Positions 1 through 9,776 of a stretch of DNA of 64,000 nt are shown here, piece by piece; the stretch's first letter is position 1, and every line of letters begins with the position of its first letter. Position numbers and translations under genes: made by a program. The notes beneath the pieces are model-generated. The model did not search any database, was not told where the DNA came from, and saw only the letters and a program-made list of their open reading frames with translations. The stretch is from Taudactylus pleione. Taxonomy: Eukaryota > Chordata > Amphibia > Anura > Myobatrachidae. The stretch spans positions 2,311,001 to 2,375,000 of the forward strand of contig JAUIMM010000003.1 of the NCBI GenBank assembly GCA_031769625.1. The letters are read 5' to 3'.

Positions 1-119
1 TACCTCAGCCAATCAGAGCACAGCCCTCAGCCCTGCTGCAGCAGCAGTCAGTCACTCACACAGCACAAGTTTTTTCTGTGACTTGCTTCAGTAAAATCAT
101 CACTGCTCAGCTCCCTTTT

Positions 120-338
120 GTCACTGAGGAATGGTCTTTTTCAAGACCTCCGCAAGTCGCCCCGGCATGCTGTCAATCAACTTCTGGGCCACATACTGAC
201 TGATGGCCACGCATTCTTGCCTAATCAATGCTTGGAGTTAGTCAGAATTTGTGGGGTTTTGTTTGCCCACCCACCTCTTGAGGATTGACCACAAGTTCTC
301 AATGGGATTAAGGACTGGGGAGTTTCCTGGCCACACTT
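120..338 (-). pseudogene. Tc1/mariner transposase, C-terminal fragment
   Basis: Read on the minus strand, this stretch encodes the end of a Tc1/mariner transposase. The motif NSPVLNPIENLWSILKRW carries the third catalytic acid (E of the DDE triad) in its usual setting, and the tail runs ALIRQECVAISQ, LIDSMPGRLAEVLKK. Such proteins cut and paste DNA at TA sites. Only about 70 residues remain of a usual 340 or so. There is an in-frame TAA after TNSD, and the upstream part is missing beyond about position 338, so it is dead. No terminal repeat was found beside it. It belongs to a different Tc1 lineage from the two elements at 14-18 kb. Confidence 0.8.
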
Positions 339-358
339 GCTACACTTACGTTCACTGA

Positions 359-861
359 CAGGCTCGGCTGGGGGTCCACGGCCATCTGTGCCCACTACTA
401 TGTCCTCTCCCTACCTCTCCAACCACCCACCGCTGCTGCTGTGTATATGGCTGCCTGTGGGAGGCAGGCAGAGTGGATGCTCCCAGTCTGCTCTGTGCTG
501 CTAGCCTATAACACAGTCGAGCAGCCAGGAGCATCATCTCTGCTTGCCTCCCACAGGCAGCCATAAACATGGCAGCGATGGCGGGAGGTTGCAGAGGTAA
601 GGAGGGGATATAGTAGTGGGCGCGGGTGGCCGCGCACTAGTAGGAGCGGACCCCCGGCCCAACCTATCAGTGACTTTAAATTTGGCAGGGGTGAAGTAGT
701 GGGTGGGTGGGCGGAGCCCCTTGTTGTGAGGAGGGGGGGGAGATTACTGGAGGGGCGGTTGCTGTGAGGTGAGGCTCTGTTTTATGCAGGCTGGGAGGGG
801 CGGCCCTGCCTATTTGGTTCGTCCCGGGCCCCCACAATTTCTGATGGCAGCCCTGGCCCTG
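359..861. mobile_element. non-autonomous hAT-type element
   Basis: The segment runs from CAGGCTCGGCTGG to a right end whose reverse complement begins CAGGGCCAGGGCTGC. CAGGG-type ends are typical of hAT elements. It abuts the hAT transposase fragment at 862, and the right flank ATGACAGC matches that gene's own sequence. The left flank TTCACTGA does not match, so one side was probably rearranged. There is no transposase. It holds an ATG followed by a splice-donor-like site, and G-rich sequence. Confidence 0.5.
569..596 (+). other. exon-like ATG stretch with splice-donor consensus
   Basis: ATGGCAGCGATGGCGGGAGG opens a short reading frame (MAAMAGGCR) that meets AGAG|GTAAGG, a near-consensus vertebrate 5' splice site. 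It sits inside a non-autonomous hAT-type element. It could be a captured first exon, an element-supplied exon or chance. A similar arrangement is at 57252. No downstream exon is visible. Confidence 0.25.
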
Positions 862-1244
862 ATGACAGCATCCAAGTAGGCATGTCCTGCCAGTACCTGT
901 ACTGGCAAGGAAAAAAGGCAATTACGAGGCCCCTGTACAAACTGGCTCTATTTTACATAAGTTGCCCCCCCTGCAGTGTGTACTCCGAAAGTGTTTTTAG
1001 TGCAGACAAGAACCTTGTCAGCAAAAGGCATAGGAGGTCGCTTCCACAAAAGGTGGAGAAGATGATGTTCATCAAAATTAATTATCAATTCTTCCAGGGA
1101 GACCAGCCTCCAGAAAGTACAGAGGGACCTGTGGTGGTGGATTCCAGCGGGGACAAATTAATACTCTGTGAGGATGAGGACAACACTGAAGGGGGTGAGG
1201 AATCAGTGGATGTGGAGGATGAGGATGACATCTTGCCTCTGTAG
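862..1244 (+). pseudogene. hAT transposase, hATC dimerisation-domain fragment
   Basis: The frame reads from DSIQVGMSCQYLYW through LALFYISCPPCSVYSESVFS to an acidic tail ending DDILPL and TAG. This is the C-terminal hATC region, which in hAT transposases holds the last catalytic glutamate and drives oligomerisation. The Glu in SVYSESVFS is kept, but the next residue is Ser where the other copies have Arg. The frame is open to its end. It lacks the BED finger, both catalytic Asp residues and the N-terminal half, so it is a remnant. Confidence 0.8.
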
Positions 1245-1849
1245 AGTCAGTTTGTGCAGGGACAGATTAATTGCCAGCTTGTTTTGTGGGGGCCCAAACG
1301 AACCAATCTGTGGCAGACCCTGGCGCTGAAATTATTGATTTGTTAAAGTGTGCATGTCCTGTTTATTCAACATAAGGGTGGGTGGAAGGGCCCAAGGACA
1401 ATTCCATCTTGCACCTCTTTTTTTTTCTATGCAGTATGTACTCTTTGGGGCCTAGTTTTTGAAACTGCCATCCTGTCTGCCACTGCAGTGTCACTCCTAG
1501 ATGGGCCACATGTTTGTGCCGCCCACTTGTGTCGCTTAGCATAGTCATCCAGCTACCTCGGTGCAACCTTTTGGCCTAAAAACAATATTGTGAGGTGTGA
1601 GGTGTTCAGAATAGACTGGAAATGAGTGGAAATTAATGTTATTGAGGTTAATAATAGCGTAGGAACAAAAGAAAAACAAATTCTGTGATTTTAGCTGTTT
1701 TTATGCTTTTTTCCAAAAAAATACAGATCCAAAACACAAAACCCAGAACCCAAATGGAAGGGTGGTTTTGGCAAAACCAATCCAGATCCAAAACACGAAG
1801 TAAGATCCAGATCCAAAACCAAAACATGAAAAGTGACCGTTGCACACCC

Positions 1850-1852
<3 letters not shown>
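862..1852 (+). mobile_element. BED-hAT family, 3' portion only
   Basis: This matches the last ~1 kb of copy 1 (about 6500-7512): hATC domain, 3' UTR, then the right end with repeated ATCCAAAAC-type motifs, closing in GCACACCCCTA followed by a TA run. The left part of the element is missing, and another hAT-type element abuts at 861. The conserved stem-loop after the stop is broken by a deletion of its left arm near 1295. Confidence 0.8.

Positions 1853-1881
<29 letters not shown>
1853..1881. repeat. (TA)n microsatellite at element end
   Basis: An alternating TA run directly follows the CACCCCTA end of the hAT remnant. Equivalent runs flank copies 2, 3 and 4 and the left end of copy 1, marking the preferred target. 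Confidence 0.9.
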
Positions 1882-1882
<1 letters not shown>

Positions 1883-1887
<5 letters not shown>

Positions 1888-2550
1888 AGAAATCCACTGC
1901 ACTCACCACTACCAGTTTTGGGGTGCAAACCTGCACTCGCCATTCCCAGGACGGGGTGCAAGTGGCTTGTGACCACATTACTTAAATAAATAACAACAGA
2001 AAACTCAGCACTCACCATTGTTAAATTACTCACAATAATACATAAATAATGGGGTTTTGGTTCATGGATTGATCAATGCATATAAGCCTGCAGCCCACAT
2101 CATGGGACTCCATTTCTCTGCAGGTGCTACACTATCTGTCATACTTATGGGAACCTGGTAGCTGCTATCACAGAGTTTAAACTGAAAACATGTTAACGGG
2201 TTTAAAGCTTACCTGCCAACTAACGTATGGCTTTTAAAGGCAAGACAGTCACCAAACATAGCTTCTATCATACTACCAAAAAAGCAGCTTACACAGGTTA
2301 TTATAAATGAGCTTGCACAGGGGTACATGTGAGAGCATGTGATCACAAAAAGGCTAATTAAAATTAACCAAAAAAACAAAGTCAGAAATCCACTGCACTC
2401 ACCATTCCCAGATTTGGGGTGCAAACCTGCACTCGCCATTCCCAGGACTGGGGTGCCAGTGGCTTGTGACCACATTACTTAAACAAATAAAAACAGAAAA
2501 CTCAGCACTCACCATTGTTAAATCACTCACAATAATACATAAATATTGGG

Positions 2551-2556
<6 letters not shown>
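1883..2556. repeat. direct-repeat pair around ~325 bp of unrecognised DNA
   Basis: A ~175-bp sequence with AAATCCACTGCACTCACC, CAAACCTGCACTCGCC and CTCAGCACTCACCATTG occurs at about 1888-2055 and again at 2386-2556 in the same orientation, with small differences. Between them is unrecognised sequence with only short random ORFs. It could be a truncated interspersed repeat with duplicated ends. I cannot assign a family. Confidence 0.6.
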
Positions 2557-2596
<40 letters not shown>

Positions 2597-2753
2597 GGGT
2601 GAGCGGGTTCGGATTTCTGAAATCTGAACCCCCCCAAGCCCCCCCGATCCGAGGCCGATCCGAGTCAGGCTCAACTTTTCCCGCCTGACTCGGATCTGAA
2701 ATCAAGGCGAAGCGTCATCATCCCGCCTTCCGGGTCTCGCGGGTTCTGGATCC

Positions 2754-2762
2754 TATATAAGG
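2754..2762 (+). promoter_or_regulatory. TATA box of BED-hAT copy 1
   Basis: TATATAAGG lies about 160 bp inside the left end, followed by a GC-rich start region with GCCATTTTCTCACTCGGCTG. The same TATA and surroundings recur in copies 2, 3 and 4, so it is conserved within the family. The start site is inferred to be about 25-30 bp downstream. Confidence 0.7.
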
Positions 2763-3069
2763 TACCCGCGTCGGCGCCATTTTCTCACTCGGCTGTGAAC
2801 AGTGAAGAGGGAGGGTGGGAGTTAGGGCTGGCTGGGCTGTGTAGTGTAGTGTTGTGCTGTGCTGTGCTGTGCTGTGCTGCTGTTGTCCATAGTAGCTGTG
2901 TCCACTCCTTCAAAGTCCATAGGGGCTGGCTGGACTGTGTTGTGCAGTCAGTTGTCCATAGGGGCTGTGTCCACTCCAAAGTCCTGTGCAGTGTCCCAGT
3001 CCTAAAGGGGTGCTGTAGTGTTGTCCAGGGGGTGCTCTGTCCATCAGGCGTGCTCCCCCCAAGTGCAAA

Positions 3070-3770
3070 AAAAAAATATTTTTTCTGTGTTTGTGAATTG
3101 TGTGCACTGTGGCTGCACGTGCATCAACAAAGGAGCAGCGCCAAGCGTGCTCCTGTGTCCCATAGGTAAAGGGCCGGCTGGCTTGACCACTAAAGGGTGC
3201 TGTAACCCCCAAAGGGCACTCCAAACAAAATAAAAATATATATTTTTTTGTATTTGTGAATTGTGTGCGCAGTAGCCGCACGTGCATCAACAAAGTAGTG
3301 CCAAGCGTGCACCTGTGTCTCATAAATAAAGGGCCAGCTGGATTGACCGTTAAGGGTGCTGTAACCCCCAAAGGGCACTCCAAACAAAATAAAAAAAAAA
3401 TTTCTGTGTTTGTGAATTGTGTGCACTGTGGTTGCACGTGCATCAACAACGGAGCAGCGCCAAGCGTGCGTCTGTGTCCCATAAGTAAAAGGCCGGCTGG
3501 CTTGTCCGTTAAAGGGTGCTGTAACCCCCAAAGGGCACTCCAAACAAAATAAAAAAATATTTTCTGTGTTTGTGAATTGTGTGGGCTGTAGCTGCATGTG
3601 CATCAACAAAGGAGCAGCGCCAAGCGTGCGCCTGTGTCCCATAAGTAAAGGGCCGGCTGGCTCATTTCTTAAAGGGTGGTGTAACCCACAAAGTGCACTA
3701 GTCTCCAACAAAAATAAAAAATTATTTTCTGTGTTTGTGTGCGCCTTAGCCGCACGTATATATCAATATA
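3070..3770 (+). repeat. ~160-bp tandem array in transposon leader (4 units)
   Basis: There are four units with GAATTGTGTGCRC, GCACGTGCATCAACAAAG, GCCAAGCGTGC, GGGCCGGCTGG and GGGTGCTGTAACCCCC, plus a partial unit before the ATG. The array lies between promoter and coding start, so it would be transcribed as leader or be spliced out. The same array has 8, 9 and 23 units in copies 2, 3 and 4. Confidence 0.85.
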
Positions 3771-3776
3771 ACATAA

Positions 3777-6700
3777 ATGGAGGACCAAACTTTCTCCGAT
3801 AAAAATAAAATAGGGAAAGATCAAGAACCACTTCCTCCTAGTGCTGAAGCTGCTGCCACTAGTCATGACATAGACGATAACATGCCATCAACGTCGTCTG
3901 CCAAGGCCGATGCCCAATGTCATAGTAGAGGGCACATACAATCCCAAATGACAAAATCCAGGAAAATGACCTTGAAAAAAACATTTAAATCATCTGAAGA
4001 GAAACGTAAACTTGCCAATATGCCATTTATGACACGGAGTGGCAAGGAATGGCTAATGTCTTTCCCTATGTTCATGACTAGTGGTTCAGCTTCACATGAC
4101 GATGGAAGCCCTCCTCCCACTAAAAAAATCAAACGAGTTAAGCTGGCAAAAGCACAGTGAAGAACTGTGCGCTCTAAGAAGATATCACAAATCCCCAAGG
4201 AGAGTCCAAGTGTGGTGGTGGTTGCGAAGCCTGACCTTCCCAGCACTGGACGGGAAGAGGTGGCACTTTCCACCATTTGCACGCCCCCTGCAAGTGCTGA
4301 AAGGAGCACCCACAGTCCACTTGCTGATATGCAAATTGAAGATGTCACTGTTGAAGTACAACAGGATGAGGATACTGGTGTAGCTGGCGCTGAGGAGGAA
4401 GTTGGCGAGGAGGATTCTGATGGTGATGTGGTTTGTTTAAATCAGGCTCCGGGGGAGACAGTTGTTGTCCGTGGGATGAAAAAGCCCATCACGGTCATGC
4501 CTGGGCAGGAGACCAAACATTCCACCTCTTTGGTCTGGCAATATTTCTATCCAAATCCGGACAACAACTGTCTTGCCATATGTACCATATGTAAAGGTGA
4601 AATAAGTAGGGGTAGGGACGTTAACCACCTAGGAACATCCTCCCTTATACGGCACCTGCAGCGCGTTCATAAAAAGTTACTGTCAAGTTCAGAAACTTTG
4701 GCTAAGTCCGTAAGCAGTCCAGGGACACCTAAATCCTGTTGTCCTGTTGTATCAAAGCGCCTGCAAACCACACTGTCAACTCCCTCCTCATCAATTTCCT
4801 CCTTAGTCAGGATCGGAAGTAGTCCTGCAGGCCATATCACTGACATGACTGACTCTCCTATCCGGGAATCCTCCGGAGGATCCTACATTGCTATGCCTCC
4901 TGCTGCCGCTGCTGCTGTTGCTGCTGCTGGGAGTCGTTCATCATCCCAGAGAGGAAGTAGGAACACCACTACTTTTACTAAACAACTGACCCTCCAACAG
5001 TCCTTAGCGAGGAGGATGAAGTACAACAGCAGTCATCCTGAAGCAAAACGTATAACTGAGGCCTTGACTGCTATGTTGGTGTTAGACGTGCGTCCGGTAT
5101 CCGCCATTAGTGCAGTGGGATTTAGACAATTGATGGAGGTAGTGTGTCCCTGGTTCCAAATCCCGTCTAGATTCCACTTCACTAGGCAGGCGATACCGAG
5201 ACTGTACAGAAACATCAGAAAAAGTGTCCTCAGTGTCCTGAAAAATGCCGTTGTACCCAATGTCCACTTAACCACGGACATGTGGACAAGTGGAACAGGG
5301 CAGACTAAGGATTATATGACTGTGACAGCCCACTGGGTAGATGTTTCACCTTACGCAGCAACAGCAGCAGCGTCACCAGTAGCAGCATTTCAGAAACGCC
5401 AGCTCGTTCCAAGGCAGGCTACGCTGTGTATCACCGGTTTCAGTAAGAGGCACACCGCCGACAACCTCATAGAGAAACTGAGGGAAATCATCGCCCAGTG
5501 GGTTACCCCACTTAGACTCTCCTGGGGATTTGTGATATCTGACAACACCACCAATATTGTGCGGGCATTACATCTGGGCAAATTCCAGCACATCCCATGT
5601 TTTGCTCACACAATAAACTTGGTGGTGCAGAATTTTCTGAAAATGACAGGGGCGTGCAGGAGACGCTTTGGGTGGCCCGAAAAATTTCTGGCCACTTTTG
5701 CCATTCAGCGACTGCGTGCCGAAGACTGGAGTGCCAACAAACACTCTTGACCCTGCCCCGCCATCACCTGAAGCAAGAGGTTGTGACGCGGTGGAACTCA
5801 ACCCTCTATATGCTTCAGAGGATGGAGGAGCAGCAAAAGGCCATTCAAGCCTATACATCCACCTATGACATAGGCAAAGGAGGGGGTATGCACCTGACTC
5901 AAGCACAGTGGAGAATGATTTCCGTGTTGTGCAAGGTTCTCCAGCCCTTCGAACTTGCCACACGTGAAGTCAGTTCAAACACTGCCAGCTTGAGTCAGAT
6001 CATTCCCCTCATCAGGCTTTTTCAGAAGCAGCTGGAGAAAGTGAAGGAGGAGCTAAGACAGAGCGATTCCGCTCGGCATGTGGGACTTGTGGATGAAGCC
6101 CTTCATTCGCTTTGCCAGGATTCCAGGGTGGTCAATCTGTTGAAATCAGACCACTACATTGTGGCCACCGTGCTCGATCCTAGGTTTAAAGCCTATGTGG
6201 TGTCTCTCTTTCTGGCCGACACAAGCCTGCAGAGGTGCAAAGACCTGCTGGTGAAAACACTGTCAGCTGAAGCGGAACATGACACGTCAACAGCTCCTTC
6301 TTCATTTTCTCCCGCAACTGGGGCTGCCAGGAAAAAACTTAGGTATCCTAAGCAACCCGCTGGCGGTGATGCAGGGCAGGCAGGACCAAGTTTGGACATC
6401 TGGTCCGGACTGAAGGACCTGGCAACAATTTCTGACATGTCTACTGTCACTGCATATGATACTGTCACCATTGACAGAATGGTGGAGGATTACATCGGTG
6501 ACATCATCCAAGTAGGCATGTCAGACAGTCCATACCTGTACTGGCAGGAAAAAGAGGCAATTTGGAGGCCCCTGTACAAACTGGCTCTATTTTACCTGAG
6601 TTGCCCCCCCTCCAGTGTGTACTCCGAAAGAGTGTTTAGTGCAGCAGGGAACCTTGTCAGCGAAAGGCGTAGGAGGTTGCTTCCACAAAATGTGGAGAAG

Positions 6701-6888
6701 ATGATGTTCATAAAAATGAATTATCAGCTCTTCCAGGGAGACCAGCCTCCAGAACATACAGAGAGACCTGTGGTGGTGGATTCCAGCGGGACGAGCTAAT
6801 ACTCTGTGAGGATGAGGATGTACACAACACTGAAGAGGGTGAGGAATCAGTGGATGAGGAGGATGAGGACGACATCTTGCCTCCGTAG
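3777..6888 (+). pseudogene. BED-finger hAT transposase, copy 1 (broken)
   Basis: The start ATG at 3777 opens MEDQTFSDKNK, kept in all four large copies. The protein has a charged N-terminus with KKIKRVKL (nuclear-signal-like), then a BED zinc finger (SLVWQYFYPNPDNN, CTICKG, HLQRVH), the hAT catalytic core and a hATC end with an acidic tail DDILPP. Catalytic residues remain: Asp at 5277-5279 (TTDMWTS), Asp at 5541-5543 (ISDNTTN) and Glu at 6626-6628 (VYSERVFS). CFAHTINLVVQ and LDPRFK are also typical. Breaks: TGA at 4158-4160 where copy 2 has Arg, a one-base loss near 5643 and another near 6790. hAT transposases bind element ends and cut DNA; this copy cannot make the full protein. It is ZBED-like in build. 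Confidence 0.9.
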
Positions 6889-6944
6889 AGCCAGTTTGTG
6901 CAGGGACAGATTAATTGTAAGCTTGTTTTGTGGGGGCCCAAACA

Positions 6945-7002
6945 AACCAATAATTTCAGCCACAGTCGTGTGGCAGACCCTGGCTCTGAAATGATTGGTT
7001 TG
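6945..7002 (+). other. stem-loop just after the transposase stop
   Basis: AACCAATAATTTCAG pairs with CTGAAATGATTGGTT across a ~27-nt loop, ~55 bp after the stop. Copies 2 (21147-21202), 3 (9275-9336) and 4 (40640-40702) have the same inverted repeat, in copies 2-4 with a perfect 15-16 bp stem. It may be an RNA structure or a DNA binding site; no function is shown. Confidence 0.65.
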
Positions 7003-7374
7003 TTAAAGTGTGCATGTCCTGTTTATACAACATAAGGGTGGGTGGGAGGGCCCAAGGACAATTCCATCTTGCACCTCTTTTTTTTCTTTGCATTTGCATT
7101 ATGTACAGTTTGGGGCCTAGTTTTTCAAACTGCCATCCTGTCTGCCACTGCAGTGCCACTCCTAGATGGGCCACGTGTTTGTGCCGCCCACTCGTGTCGC
7201 TTAGCATAGTCATCCAGCTACCTCGGTGCAACCTTTTGGACATAAAAACACTATTGTGAGGTGTTCAGAATAGACTGGAAATGAGTGGAAATTAAGGTTA
7301 TTGAGGTTAATAATAGCATAGGAGCAGAAAATCCCACAAATTCTGTGATTTTAGCTGTTTTAAAAAAAAAATAC

Positions 7375-7512
7375 AGATCCAAAACACAAAACCCAGAACC
7401 CAAAACACGGAAGGGTGGTTTTGGCAAAACCAATCCAGATCCAAAACACGAAGAAAGATCCAGATCCAAAACCAAAACACAAAACACGAAAAGTGGATGG
7501 TGCACACCCCTA
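7375..7512 (+). other. right-end subterminal motif cluster
   Basis: The last ~140 bp repeats AGATCCAAAACAC, CCAGAACCCAAAAC and CACGAAG motifs several times before the GGTGCACACCCCTA end. The left end instead repeats GATCCGAG and its complement. Clusters of this kind near hAT ends commonly serve as transposase binding sites; here that role is inferred. Confidence 0.5.
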
Positions 7513-7697
7513 ATTACAACCCATTTGCATGCGCAGATGTGCGAACATCGCTTGGAGCGAACGAGCGGCCGCTTACGAGCGGTTCTGAATCAGGCTCTGT
7601 GTGCGTAATCTTAGCTGTGATCGCAATAGTGATCCGTAATGAATCAGGCCCTAAGTCTTACAATGCAGGCCCCATACCAAAGTGGCCGGTGCACACC

Positions 7698-7739
<42 letters not shown>

Positions 7740-7883
7740 ATGTTGAAGGGCACTCTGTATAGAGATTGAAAACAGCCAGGGTGCCTTCCAAGAAAGTAGA
7801 TATAGCATGTCAGACGCTCCCATTTACAAGAAGCAGGCGGCGCTTGTCCGGTCTTAATAAATCCAAGAAGAAAAGTGTTTAAT

Positions 7884-7917
<34 letters not shown>

Positions 7918-7986
7918 CCAAAATGGGTCTGCACTCACGATATGTTTAAACCATCTCGCTGGGGTGACCAACCCATATGGGACTCA
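7513..7986. other. mosaic of repeat fragments
   Basis: No gene. 7525-7592 is the right arm of the GATTCAGAGCC element family (GCATGCGCAGATGTGCG to TTCTGAATCAGG). 7671-7690 keeps only the last ~22 bp of a BED-hAT right end (AAGTGGCCGGTGCACACCCC), followed by a TA run to about 7736. 7737-7986 (AACATGTTGAAGGGCACTC onward, with an internal TA run at 7888-7914) is also present inverted at 39839-40090. Confidence 0.6.
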
Positions 7987-8580
7987 GGGCCTGATTCAGA
8001 GCCGGACGCTATTTGCGCTCGCTCGAAAATAGGGCTGGCTATTTAAATGAACCGTTCGCTCTTTGCGGTCTGTTCACGCCTCTATGTCTGAACGAGCGAA
8101 CAAAACATGTGAACGTAATTTTGAAAAAAAAAAACCCTGACCGCTCGCATCATACGTCATGTCCGCTATTTATTAGATTAATCGAGTACATCGAAAGGTG
8201 TCTGAACTGCTCGCTATTCTTGTGGTTGCTTTTTCCTACCACAATCATGCGAGCAGTTCTGACTATAAAACAACCAAGTGACGTGGTCAATGACGCTGCT
8301 TTGTTAATTATGCACACCCTTAAAACGCCCGTTTTGACCTTTAAGCACGCCTGCGTTCAGATCTCCACTCCCCGTTTTCAAGCACCTTCCCCTGTTACCA
8401 CCCACATACGCCTCATTCTGTCACTCAAAATAGCAGGCATTCGCTATTTAGCGAGCACACGATTTTCGGCCGCAGTGACTGGTTCGCGCATGCGTATTAA
8501 AATCTGTACGCATGCGCAGTTGTGCGAACATCGGTAGGAACAAACGAGCGGCCGCTTACGAGCGGCTCTGAATCAGGCCC
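7987..8580. mobile_element. 3-bp-TSD small element (GATTCAGAGCC family)
   Basis: 594 bp from GGGCCTGATTCAGAGCC to its exact complement, flanked on both sides by TCA. It is non-coding, with CpG-rich GAGCGGCCGCTTACGAGCGG near the ends. A 3-bp duplication fits PIF/Harbinger-type elements, although TCA is not the usual TWA. Family members of ~600 bp are at 22650, 26841, 33744 and 34346. Confidence 0.8.
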
Positions 8581-8714
8581 TCAGTCCCATAAATCCAGAT
8601 ATTTGTAGAGAAAAAACTCCGGGGTGCACTCACCAGACTTCATAAAAAATGTTCTTTATTCAATTCATAGATTACATGGGAACAGCATAGTGTCACAACA
8701 TATCTCTATATATA

Positions 8715-8753
<39 letters not shown>
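8581..8753. other. repeat fragment plus (CT/TA)n run
   Basis: It holds GGGGTGCACTCACC and TTCTTTATTCAATTC, resembling other short repeats here (see 1883), followed by a CT/TA microsatellite that is the insertion site of copy 3. There is no gene. Confidence 0.4.
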
Positions 8754-8756
<3 letters not shown>

Positions 8757-9387
8757 GGGTGTGCACCGGCCACTTTTCGTGTTTTGTGTTTTGGTTTTGG
8801 ATCTGGATCTTTCTTCGTGTTTTGGATCTGGATTGGTTTTGCCAAAACCACCCTTCCATGTTTTGGGTTCTGGGTTTTGTGTTTTGGATCTGTATTTTTT
8901 TGAAAAAAAGCATAAAAACAGCTAAAATCACAGAATTTGTAGGTTTTTCTGCTCCTATGCTATTATTAACCTCAATAACCTTAATTTCCACTCATTTCCA
9001 GTCTATTCTGAATACCTCACACCTCACAATAGTGTTTTTATGTCCAAAAGGTTGCACCGAGGTAGCTGGATGACTATGCTAAGCGACACGAGTGGGCGGC
9101 ACAAACACGTGACCCATCTAGGCGTGAAACTGCAGTGGCAGACAGGATGGCATTGAAAAACTAGGCCCCAAACTGTACATAATGCAAAGAAAAAAAAGAG
9201 GTGCAAGATGGAATTGTCCTTGGGCCCTCCCACCCACCCTTATGTTGTATAAACAGGACATGCACACTTTAACAAACCAATCATTTCAGCGCCAGGGTCT
9301 GCCACACAACTGTGGCTGAAATGATTGGTTCGTTTGGGCCCCCACAAAACAAGCTGGCAATTTATCTGTCCCTGCACAAACTGGCTC

Positions 9388-9776
9388 TACGGAGGCAAGA
9401 TGTCATCCTCATCCTCCTCATCCACCGATTCCTCACCCTCTTCAGTGTGTACATCCTCATCCTCACAGAGTATTAATTTGTCCCTGCTGGAACCACAGGT
9501 CCCTCTGTACGTTCTGGAGGCTGGTCTCCCTGGAAGAGTTGATAATTCATTTTATGAACATCATCTTCTCCACATTTTGTGGAAGCAACCTCCTACGCCT
9601 TTCGCTGACAAGGTTCCCGGCTGCACTAAACACTCTTTCGGAGTACACACTGGAGGGGGGGCAACTCAGGTAAAATAGAGCCAGTTTGTACAGGGACCTC
9701 CAAATTGCTTCTTTTTCCTGCCAGTACAGGTACGGACTGTCTGACATGCCTACTTGGATGCTGTCACCGATGTAAT
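9388..9776 (-). pseudogene. hAT transposase hATC remnant, copy 3
   Basis: Reads YIGDSIQVGMSDSPYLYW, then LALFYLSCPPSSVYSERVFS and NLVSERRRRLLPQNVEKMM; the catalytic Glu is kept. A one-base deletion near 9554 breaks the frame after MMFIK, and the acidic tail ends at the TAG at 9388. The upstream side joins directly to the 137-bp array, so nothing links this domain to the catalytic core. It is dead. Confidence 0.8.

Larger units (their letters stand above)
2594..7512 (+). mobile_element. BED-hAT transposon, copy 1 (4.9 kb, full structure)
   Basis: The element runs from TAGGGGTGAGCGG to GTGCACACCCCTA. In order it holds: an end hairpin, a TATA promoter at 2754, a leader with four ~160-bp repeats, a BED/hAT transposase reading frame, a stem-loop after the stop and a motif-rich right end. 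The left flank is ATATATAT. The right flank is ATTACAAC rather than a TA run, so the right target copy has been lost by rearrangement. Only the first ~8 bases of the two ends match as inverted repeats, as is common for hAT elements. Confidence 0.85.
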
